From Xanthomonas fragariae (GTDB lineage: Bacteria; Pseudomonadota; Gammaproteobacteria; Xanthomonadales; Xanthomonadaceae): a DNA stretch of 27,106 nt. The notes under the pieces were generated by a model, which ran no database searches, was not told the DNA's origin, and saw only the letters and a program-made list of their open reading frames with translations. Where the stretch lies: NCBI RefSeq assembly GCF_900183975.1, contig NZ_LT853884.1, positions 1 through 27,106 on the forward strand, given 5' to 3'. The position numbers and the translations under genes were made by a program. Numbering within the stretch: the first letter of the stretch is position 1; each line of letters opens with the position of its first letter. Shown piece after piece: positions 21,205-27,106 of the stretch.

Positions 21205-23126
21205 CCGAGACAGACCCGCCGATTGCAGACCGGTAGCGGCATCGAAAGCCGCACTCTGGCGTCGCTGGAATACGGTTGGAAGGAAGGCCGCGACCCGCTC
21301 ACGAACCGCGACGTGCTGGTGATCGATGAAGCCGGCATGGTTGGCAGTCGTCAGCTTGACCGGGTGCTGAAACATGCTGACCAAGCCGGCGCAAAAGTGG
21401 TGTTGCTGGGCGACGACAAGCAGCTTTCGGCGATCGAGGCCGGCGCGGGCTTCCGTGCCATCACCGAGCGCACCGGGGCGACGGAAATCACCGAGATACG
21501 GCGGCAGCGCGATAGCTGGGCACGCGAGGCAAGCGCCGAGTTTGCGCGCGGCGACGTGCGCACGGCGCTGGACGCCTACCACGAGCGCGGCAATGTCCGC
21601 ATGGTGGAGAGCCGCGACGATGCCAAGGCGGCCGTGGCGGCCGACTACCTGGCCGACCGTCAACGGGGCGGCTCGGCGATCGTCCTGGCGCACTCGAACA
21701 ACGATGTTGCCGGGTTGAACCAGGCCATTCGCTCGGCGCGGGCCGAGGCCGGCGAGCTGGGGCCATCGGCCGAGATTGAGACGAGCCGGGGTAAGCGCGA
21801 TTTCGCCCAGGGCGACCGGCTGCTGTTCTTGAAGAACGACCGGCACCTAGACGTGAAGAACGGCACGCTCGGGACGGTACAGAAGGCCGAGGATGGCCGC
21901 TTGTCCGTGAGGCTCGATAACGGCCGGGAGGTCGGATTTTCGGCCAAGGATTACGAGCATATCGACCACGGCTATGCGGTGACGGTCCACAAGTCGCAGG
22001 GGGTGACCGTCGATCGTTCTTATGTGCTGGCGACGCCTGGCATGGACCGCAGCTTGGCCTATGTCGGCATGACCCGGCATCGGGACAGTGCGACCTTGTA
22101 TGCGGGTGCGGATGATTTCACCGAGCGGCAGTCCGGCCGATTGGTAGAGCACGGCGCAGCACCCTATGAGCACGATCCGCAGAACGGGCAAAGCTACTTC
22201 GCTAGACTCGAAACGAACACAGGCAAGCAGCACACACTTTGGGGCGTGGACCTTGAGCGGGCTATTGCCGATCGAGGTGCCAAGATCGGCGATCGGATTA
22301 GTTTCGAGCATGTAGGGTCTGAAACTGTCCATCTGCCTGACGGCGAGGCCGTTGAGCGCAATAGCTGGTGTGTCCGCGATGGTTCCGAGCTGGTCTATGA
22401 GAAGTTGGCTCGGCAGCTTTCCAGGGCGCGGCCGAAGGAAAGCACGCTCGATTTTGCCGAGCGCCACGGTGTGGAGGTAGACGAGGGTATATGGACCGTT
22501 TCCAAGCTCGATCCAGCGAAGGCGAAGGCCTTGGCCGAAAGCCTCGCCCAGAGGCCCGCAGCGGCCGCCCAGGGCGCTGCGTCCAAGGAGGCCGGCAAGA
22601 CCAGCTTCGAGCGGCTGGATGGTGCGGAGAAGGTCGCCACGGCGGCAAGCGCCAGACAGGAGCCGCCGGCCCCGGTGAAATCCCGTACCCAGGAAATCAT
22701 GCAGGCCAGGCAGCAGGCCGCGTTTGCGAAGCTGAAGGAGCGCGCCGCGCCGGGTGCCGGCGAGTCGAGCAAGCCAGACCCCGACGAGCGGCGTCGCCAG
22801 GCGGCCAAGATCGTGACGGAGGCGGCGCAGCGTAGTGCGGAGAAGGCCGGCAAGCCCATTGGCGAGCAAGCCTGAAGCAGATCGAGAAAAAGGCCATAGA
22901 GCGGTTCCAGCGCGAACCCCACGCCGTTGAACAGGTGTTCCAGATGGAAAGCCTACGCACCAGGGCGGCCGAGAAGGCCGGCCAAGACCAGCGCGGCGAC
23001 GTGGCCCAGGGCGATCAGGGCCGATCGGCCGGGAAATTCGATTTTGAGAAGCTACGGGCGGCCAATCGTGAGGCCGTCAGCAAGCGAGAACAGGAGAGCG
23101 GCAAGGGCCAGGAATCAGAACGGTGA
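21205..23126 (+). pseudogene. traA: TraA relaxase/helicase, 5'-truncated and frameshifted near its end
   Basis: The main frame (to 22875, about 550 residues) is the C-terminal part of a Ti-type TraA. It has helicase motif II (DVLVIDEAGMVGSRQLDRVL), VVLLGDDKQLSAIEAG, EIRRQ, the UvrD-like block GYAVTVHKSQGVTVDRSYVL and LAYVGMTRHRD. The N-terminal MobA/MobL nuclease and the Walker A motif are missing, so it cannot nick or hydrolyse ATP. The start codon of the frame at 21223 is only an internal TTG. After 22860 the sense moves to another frame (SLKQIEKKAIERFQREPHAV ... KFDFEKLRAANREAV) ending at 23126, so a 1-bp deletion is likely near 22865. It is a relic of a second mobilisation system. Confidence 0.8.
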
Positions 23127-23150
23127 CCCCTTTACCGCGAGGACAACACG

Positions 23151-23384
23151 ATGGACCCTAGACAGCAGGAGCGGGAGGAAGAAGCCACCCGGCTGCAAGA
23201 CGCCCAGCTCGCACAGCTACGCGAGCAGCGGGACGAACTGGCGGCCTCGCAGCGGCAGCGCGAGGCAGTGAGGATCGTGCAGGCCACGGTGCAGCGTGAT
23301 GCTCATGGGAATCACGCTTCCTTTTGGTGCCGAACGGCCAAGATCGTCACCATGTTTTCGTTGATGCGATACCGGGCCACGTAG
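23151..23384 (+). CDS. Small coiled-coil protein, probably 3'-disrupted
   Basis: The ATG at 23151 has GAGG 8 nt upstream and lies 24 bp after the traA remnant. The first 50 residues (QQEREEEATRLQDAQLAQLR, EQRDELAASQRQREAVRIVQ) are a typical charged coiled coil. From about 23305 the frame runs antisense through the end of a toxin gene, so the native C-terminus was probably replaced when the toxin-antitoxin pair arrived. The function is unknown. Confidence 0.45.
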   Translation: MDPRQQEREEEATRLQDAQLAQLREQRDELAASQRQREAVRIVQATVQRDAHGNHASFWCRTAKIVTMFSLMRYRAT

Positions 23385-23596
23385 CCGCTATCGCCAAAGT
23401 CGATGAGCCAATCGCGGAACTCGGGGGCCATGTCCTCGACGGGTCGCCCGATGCGAGGCTGATGCGCCAGGATTTTGACCTGCGCGCGGATTGCTTGCAC
23501 CGCACGGCGGGCAGCGTCGGCATCCTTCGGAGCAAGGAAACGATACAGGCGTTGAACGTCCGCGAGTGCCGGCGGCGTCCAAATCAGGTGTGGCAC
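23312..23596 (-). CDS. ParE/RelE-family toxin, second paralogue
   Basis: A 94-residue toxin from a GTG at 23596, inside the last codons of its antitoxin. Visible are TPPALADVQRLYRFLAPKD, AVQAIRAQVKIL, PRIGRPVEDMAPEFRDWLI, DFGDSGYVARYR and ILAVRHQKEA. The 'IGRP...FGDSGYVA.YR...ILA.RHQKEA' pattern is shared with the toxin at 11747-12040, so the two are paralogues with the same gene overlap. Longer open frames upstream lie within the antitoxin gene. Confidence 0.85.
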   Translation of the reverse strand: MPHLIWTPPALADVQRLYRFLAPKDADAARRAVQAIRAQVKILAHQPRIGRPVEDMAPEFRDWLIDFGDSGYVARYRINENMVTILAVRHQKEA

Positions 23597-23862
23597 GCTG
23601 GCAGTTCCGCATCCTCGCCAGCTTCGAGCTTGGCCAGCCACGCATCGGTTTCTTCGAGCGTCAGGTGCAGGCCGGTGCGCTGATAGTCCTCCCAAGCGCG
23701 GAGCGCGTCTTGTTTGAAGGTCTCGCGCTTTTCCTCGCGCTCGACGTACTGCGCAATGGCTTCACGCATGATCCAGTGCGGCGTGCGGCGCTGGGTTTGG
23801 GCGAGGTGTTGCACACGCCCTTTCAGCTCGTCATCGAGCTTGAGCGAGGTTGGCGATGCCAT
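23584..23862 (-). CDS. RHH antitoxin, second paralogue
   Basis: A 92-residue antitoxin: N-terminal ribbon-helix-helix (TSLKLDDELKGRVQHLAQTQ, RRTPHWIMREAIAQYVEREE) and a C-terminal toxin-binding half. AGGAGG lies 4 nt before the ATG. Its promoter/operator, with GGTAATACC (here TGGTAATACC-like in inverse), lies in the 148-bp segment at 23871-24018. It is close to the antitoxin at 12028-12300, so cross-talk or cross-regulation is possible. Confidence 0.85.
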   Translation of the reverse strand: MASPTSLKLDDELKGRVQHLAQTQRRTPHWIMREAIAQYVEREEKRETFKQDALRAWEDYQRTGLHLTLEETDAWLAKLEAGEDAELPACHT

Positions 23863-23870
23863 GCTGCCTC

Positions 23871-24018
23871 CTAGACTAAAAGGTAATACCTAGCGCTATT
23901 ATGTATTTCCACGGCCGTTGTGTCTACGGAAATATCCGGCGTTGGTGACAGACTACGCCGGCGCCGGCGCCGGCGCCCCGGTGTCACCATTGGTGGCTTG
24001 ATAAATCGCCCCTTCCGT
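23871..24018. repeat. 148-bp repeated segment with nested hairpins, copy 2
   Basis: Same as 12449-12590 apart from one extra GCCGGC and a few bases. Here it separates the leftward toxin-antitoxin pair from the rightward unknown gene-resolvase operon, so it probably carries promoters for one or both. It might also be the resolvase's res site. Confidence 0.75.
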
Positions 24019-24082
24019 GTCGCGTAATTCCTAAGACCTGAAACACGACGCGGATCCCTGTATTCGCAGGGCTGCACGTGTT

Positions 24083-24127
24083 GCAAGTTATGGTCGCATG
24101 TCGCATAATACTTGCGACATAACTTGC
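24083..24127 (+). promoter_or_regulatory. Inverted-repeat operator before the unknown gene-resolvase operon
   Basis: GCAAGTTATGgTCGCA and TGCGACATAACTTGC form an inverted repeat (one extra G), with further GTCGCA/TGCGAC copies inside. It lies 17 bp before the ATG at 24145 and is a likely repressor site. It is absent from the truncated left copy. Confidence 0.6.
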
Positions 24128-24144
24128 GACGTTACGGAGGCCTC

Positions 24145-24834
24145 ATGCAGCAGTGCACCTATGAAATCGAGCCGCGCCCGATCGATCTGGGCGGTGGCTG
24201 GCGATTGCGCCTTCTACAGGACGGCGAAGAGGTTGGCGGCGGCGTATTCCCTCTGGCCGAGGGCGCGGAGGATGTGGTGATGGCCACCAATGAGGCCCAC
24301 GCCGACGCCGTGGCCGAGGGTGCCGCATGGTTGGCCTCGCGCAGCGTTGATGACGTGCAGCCGGAGGAAGTAGAAGCATTCGCCGAGTTGGGCAGTCAGC
24401 CGGGCGCGGTGGGCTACGACGAGAACGGCCAGCTCGTGCGCGTGCGCCTGGACGGCACGCACGACGTAATCCCCGAGCAAGGCGGCAGTTCGCCAGTCCG
24501 TGCCGATGAGATTGCCGGCATGGACTGGTGGAATACCGCGCCAGAAGCCGAGCGCCGGGAGTGGATGCGACGCGCTGGCGAGACGGGCCGCGCGGCCGAC
24601 GCATGGGCCGAGTACAAGCGCTGCACGCTCCAGCGCCCACTACACCCCGCCGAGCTACGCGAGCGCCGCGACGCCATCACCTACGCGCAGGCGAGCATCG
24701 AGCTGGAAGGCTTCAAGCTACCGCCGGAATACGCGGCTGCGGCCGAACGCTTCGCAGCGGGGGAAATCACGTTCGGCGAGCTGGGGGAAGTTGCGGGTGA
24801 ACTGGCGACGCAGATCAAGGCGCGGCAGTCGTGA
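24145..24834 (+). CDS. Unknown protein cotranscribed with the resolvase
   Basis: A 229-residue protein from the ATG at 24145 (GGAGG 4 nt upstream). It has no domain I can name. The N-terminus (YEIEPRPIDLGGGWRLRLL, ADAVAEGAAWLASR) looks like a small alpha/beta fold; the rest is acidic and helical (TAPEAERREWMRRAGETGRA, AAAERFAAGEITFGELGEVA). Its stop overlaps the resolvase start. A truncated second copy is at 12591-13067, always together with the resolvase, so the two probably work together. Confidence 0.65.
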   Translation: MQQCTYEIEPRPIDLGGGWRLRLLQDGEEVGGGVFPLAEGAEDVVMATNEAHADAVAEGAAWLASRSVDDVQPEEVEAFAELGSQPGAVGYDENGQLVRVRLDGTHDVIPEQGGSSPVRADEIAGMDWWNTAPEAERREWMRRAGETGRAADAWAEYKRCTLQRPLHPAELRERRDAITYAQASIELEGFKLPPEYAAAAERFAAGEITFGELGEVAGELATQIKARQS

Positions 24835-25427
24835 CCAAGGCCAGCCCCGATGCCGTGGACCTGGCGACCAGCCGCATGCTGCTGGGCTATGCCCGCGTCA
24901 GCACCGACGACCAAGACCTGACCAATCAGCGGGCCGAGCTGCAAGCGGCCGGCTGCACCAAGATTTTCGCGGAGAAGATTACCGGCACGCAGCGCGATCG
25001 GCCGGAGTTGGTGCGCATGCTCGACCACATACGACCAGGCGACGTGGTGACGGTGACACGGCTCGACCGCCTGGCGCGCAGCACGCGCGACCTGCTAGAC
25101 ATTGCCGAGCGCATCCGAGAGGCCGGCGCAGGCCTGCGATCGCTAGCCGAGCCGTGGGCCGATACGACGACGCCGGCCGGCCGCATGGTGTTGACGGTGT
25201 TCGCCGGCATTGCCGAGTTCGAGCGGTCCTTGATCGTGGACCGCACCCGAAGCGGCCGCGAGGCGGCCAAGCGGCGCGGGGTGAAGTTTGGCCCCTCCCC
25301 TACCCTCACCACTGCGCAGATCGCGCACGCGCGCCGGCTCATCGAGACGGAAGGCCATGCGGTGACGGAGGCGGCCGCGCTGTTGGGCGTGCATCGTTCC
25401 ACCCTGTATCGCGCCCTTGGGAAATGA
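24831..25427 (+). CDS. Serine resolvase, right copy
   Basis: A 198-residue serine recombinase with Ser24 in GYARVSTDDQ, RLDRLARSTRDLLDIAERI, FAGIAEFERSLIVDRTRSG and a C-terminal helix-turn-helix (VTEAAALLGVHRSTLYRAL). GTG start overlapping the upstream stop (GTGA). It lies directly before the partition locus, a common place for plasmid multimer resolvases. The left copy differs at only a few residues. Confidence 0.87.
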   Translation: MTKASPDAVDLATSRMLLGYARVSTDDQDLTNQRAELQAAGCTKIFAEKITGTQRDRPELVRMLDHIRPGDVVTVTRLDRLARSTRDLLDIAERIREAGAGLRSLAEPWADTTTPAGRMVLTVFAGIAEFERSLIVDRTRSGREAAKRRGVKFGPSPTLTTAQIAHARRLIETEGHAVTEAAALLGVHRSTLYRALGK

Positions 25428-25518
25428 TCTAGCAGCTAGATTGAAGATAGCTTCTATCTAGCTGCTATCTTTTCATCTAGAAGCTAGATACAATCTAGCT
25501 GCTATCCAGCATCTAGAC
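25426..25518. promoter_or_regulatory. Partition-type palindrome array before parA
   Basis: Several full or partial TCTAGCWGCTAGA units: TCTAGCAGCTAGA at about 25428, then TATCTAGCTGCTATC, CATCTAGAAGCTAGATA, AATCTAGCTGCTATC and CATCTAGA just before the parA ribosome-binding site. It probably serves as centromere and as operator of parAB. Confidence 0.7.
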
Positions 25519-25529
25519 AGGAGCGCAAC

Positions 25530-26162
25530 ATGGCGGCCATCGTCGCATTCGTTTCACAGAAGGGAGGCGTAGGGAAAAGCACCCTGTCCCGCGCCTTGGC
25601 ACGTGAAGCCGCCGCCGGCGGCCTGCGCGTGAAAATTGCCGACCTCGACACCCAGCAGGGAACGTCGATCGACTGGCACCGGCTGCGGCTGTCCCAGGGC
25701 ATCGAGCCGACCATATCGGCCGAGGCGTTCGGCACGGCCGCGCAGGCCTTGGCGGCCGCCAATGGCTATGACTTGCTCATCATCGACGGCCCGGCCAGGA
25801 CCAGCGCGGCCACGCTCGACATTGCCCGAGCTGCCGACCTGATCGTGCAGCCCTCTGGCGCTTCGCGCGATGACCTCATCCCGGCCGTGCGCGAGTTCCA
25901 CGCGCTGGCCAAGGCCGGCATTCCGAAAGAGCGGCTGGCCTTCGCCTTGAACCGGATCGGCACGAACGCCGAGGAGGTGGCCGCCAGGGCGTACCTCGTA
26001 GAAGCCGGCTACGACGTACTCGCCGGCTCCCTGCGCGATCGCCCCGCCTATCGGCAGGCGCAGAACACCGGCCACAGCGTCACGGAAACCCGCTTTGCTG
26101 GACTGAACGACCAGGCCGACACACTGATTCAATCCCTCATCGATCGGGTGACCAATGGCTGA
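25530..26162 (+). CDS. parA: ParA partition ATPase
   Basis: A 210-residue Walker-type partition ATPase. The deviant Walker A motif KGGVGKST is at residues 11-18, DLDTQQGTSIDWH (about 39) follows, and Walker B is LLIIDGPARTS (about 82). It lacks the N-terminal DNA-binding domain of long ParA proteins, so it belongs to the short type (Ib), in which the small partner is the repressor. AGGAG lies 7 nt before the ATG. It overlaps the parB-like gene by 8 bp. A cut copy is at 13715. Confidence 0.9.
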   Translation: MAAIVAFVSQKGGVGKSTLSRALAREAAAGGLRVKIADLDTQQGTSIDWHRLRLSQGIEPTISAEAFGTAAQALAAANGYDLLIIDGPARTSAATLDIARAADLIVQPSGASRDDLIPAVREFHALAKAGIPKERLAFALNRIGTNAEEVAARAYLVEAGYDVLAGSLRDRPAYRQAQNTGHSVTETRFAGLNDQADTLIQSLIDRVTNG

Positions 26163-26517
26163 CGTATCGAAATTGAAAGGGCGCTCGACGCTGGGCACGC
26201 CGCCATCGCTGGACGAAGCCAGCACCAACCTGACCGCGCCGGAGGTTGCGCCTGTCGTGCTGCCAAGCGCCAAGGCTGTCCGGCCTATTCGCCCGGCTCG
26301 GGAGAGCAAGCCGGCGCAAGCGCCAGACCTGCACAGTGAAGTCAGGCCAGACGGCCGGCGCACGCGTCGCACCAACCGGACAGTGCAGTTTGCTACCCGC
26401 GTAACGCCGGAGTTTGATAAGCGCGTGCGCGAGGTGGCGGAACGGGAAGGGCTGCTGCTGGTGGAAGTCCTGGAGTTGGCGCTGGATCTCTACGACCGAG
26501 GAAAATCTAGCAGCTAG
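26155..26517 (+). CDS. parB: ParB-like ribbon-helix-helix partition protein
   Basis: A 120-residue protein. A long, low-complexity N-terminus (about 1-72, Pro/Ala/Lys-rich) precedes a ribbon-helix-helix domain (RTVQFATRVTPEFDKRVREV, EREGLLLVEVLELALDLY). This is the usual centromere-binding partner of a short ParA. It should bind the TCTAGCWGCTAGA sites on both sides of the operon, bridge sister plasmids and repress parA-parB. The gene end runs into the downstream palindrome. Confidence 0.8.
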   Translation: MADVSKLKGRSTLGTPPSLDEASTNLTAPEVAPVVLPSAKAVRPIRPARESKPAQAPDLHSEVRPDGRRTRRTNRTVQFATRVTPEFDKRVREVAEREGLLLVEVLELALDLYDRGKSSS

Positions 26518-26540
26518 ATAGCTGCTATCTAGCTGCTAGA
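26503..26540. promoter_or_regulatory. Partition-type palindrome after parB
   Basis: A perfect 17-bp inverted repeat with a one-base centre (26506-26522 with 26524-26540), built from two TCTAGCWGCTAGA units. It is nearly the same as the site at 2425-2463. Confidence 0.7.
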
Positions 26541-26599
26541 AATGTTAGATATCGAAATGCATTTTTCGACATTGCTGGACAACCCAGTTAAGGTGCGGC

Positions 26600-26923
26600 A
26601 TGATTACGATTGATTCCAAGCCGGTCATAAGCCCGGTGACGTTCAAGGACTTGATGGCCCTCGGCAAAGTGCAGACGGCCAGCATCGGCGTAACGGATAG
26701 GGGGCTTGTTGTGATCCTGCGGATTGGGAAGGACGATAGCGTGCTCGGTCAGTACCGAGGCGGCCCGCGTTTCTTCCAATCGTTCGACGCAGCGGCCTCG
26801 ACCTTGCTTCAGAACGGCATTACGGAATGGGAGACAGAGGCCACGGGCTGGATTCCCAAGACGGTAGGACGTGGCAAGACAACGCGAATCGGCAACCGGG
26901 TGGCACCGGAAACCGGTACTTAG
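26600..26923 (+). CDS. Small partition-associated (ParC-like) protein
   Basis: A 107-residue soluble protein. The start ITIDSKPVISPVTFKDLMAL and the block LGQYRGGPRFFQSFDAAAST resemble the small ParC-family partition-associated proteins annotated after parAB on Xanthomonas-type plasmids; this is from memory. No strong ribosome-binding site is seen. It lies 60 bp after the partition palindrome and is followed by a terminator. Confidence 0.6.
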   Translation: MITIDSKPVISPVTFKDLMALGKVQTASIGVTDRGLVVILRIGKDDSVLGQYRGGPRFFQSFDAAASTLLQNGITEWETEATGWIPKTVGRGKTTRIGNRVAPETGT

Positions 26924-26930
26924 AAATGCA

Positions 26931-26956
26931 AAAGCCTCGCTTGGCGGCGAGGCTTT
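26931..26956 (+). terminator. Intrinsic terminator after the partition genes
   Basis: AAAGCCTCGC, a TTGGCG loop, then GCGAGGCTTT. It ends the par transcript before the replication-gene promoter region. Confidence 0.75.
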
Positions 26957-27013
26957 GCTAAATCAGTAGGGCGACTTCCTAGACCTTGTTTGGCGACGAG
27001 GCTAAGACGAAAC

Positions 27014-27106
27014 CCATAGAACCGTGAGATCACTGTCACCAGTCTATGGAATCGCCCTGCCTTTTGCAAGAGGCGTGCGCCTGCGCGCGCCCTTGGGCAG
27101 GAGCAT
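27014..27106 (+). promoter_or_regulatory. Probable leader of the replication gene (across the window ends)
   Basis: An inverted repeat CCATAGA/TCTATGG (27014-27049) is followed by GC-rich sequence and AGGAGCAT at the very end. If the molecule is circular, AGGAG stands 3 nt before the ATG at base 1. Confidence 0.4.

Noticed and set aside
21847..22869. 340-residue minus-strand ORF inside traA
   Set aside because: The plus strand carries recognisable helicase motifs throughout; the minus frame is a long shadow caused by high GC.
25554..26375. 273-residue minus-strand ORF opposite parA
   Set aside because: parA on the plus strand has Walker motifs and a ribosome-binding site; the minus frame has neither.

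Overview
The window looks like a plasmid, probably a complete one, from a plant-pathogenic Xanthomonas. The evidence is a XopE/HopX-type type III effector with an N-terminal acylation motif (MGLC), two exact plant-inducible-promoter boxes (TTCGB-N15-TTCGB, the HrpX target), an IncP-like transfer region, partition genes and four toxin-antitoxin pairs. Base 1 is the ATG of a replication gene, and the last bases (AGGAGCAT) would supply its ribosome-binding site if the ends join, so the sequence may be circular at 27,106 bp.

Layout. 1-1946: replication genes (RepA/primase-like and a small companion), both broken by apparent single-base indels. 1947-2566: non-coding, with long palindromes and a partition-type site. 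2567-5063 (minus): a partial VirB type IV secretion cluster (virB5, a membrane ORF, an EexN-like lipoprotein, virB6). 5422-10175: traM-traL-traK facing mobC-relaxase, with an IncP-type oriT between them. 10178-12300: small DNA-binding and unknown genes, a possible structured RNA and a ParE-type toxin-antitoxin pair. 12449-13969: an incomplete second copy of the unknown gene-resolvase-parA block. 13992-19814: effector island with a Sec-secreted protein behind a PIP box, a protein of thirteen 20-residue repeats, two toxin-antitoxin pairs, a relic Tn3-type transposon end and xopE. 20134-23384: a serine recombinase and a 5'-truncated TraA relaxase/helicase. 23312-26923: a toxin-antitoxin pair, the intact unknown gene-resolvase-parA-parB block and a small partition-associated gene.

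How it fits together. The par genes, resolvases and toxin-antitoxin pairs should keep the plasmid. oriT, TraKLM, MobC and the relaxase should allow mobilisation, while the secretion channel is only partly present. The effector island lies between two direct copies of the resolvase/par block, so it could be lost or exchanged by recombination. Transposon-end relics suggest modular acquisition.

The least familiar items are: (1) the repeat protein at 14.6-16.2 kb, whose 20-residue repeats vary mainly at a few adjacent positions and follow a perfectly duplicated acidic-hydrophobic segment; (2) a hairpin with invariant loop CGCTAA and changing stems next to an AGGAGTGGCA ribosome-binding site, found before two related genes and once before no gene; and (3) an almost identical 15-residue C-terminal tail on VirB5 and the adjacent EexN-like lipoprotein.
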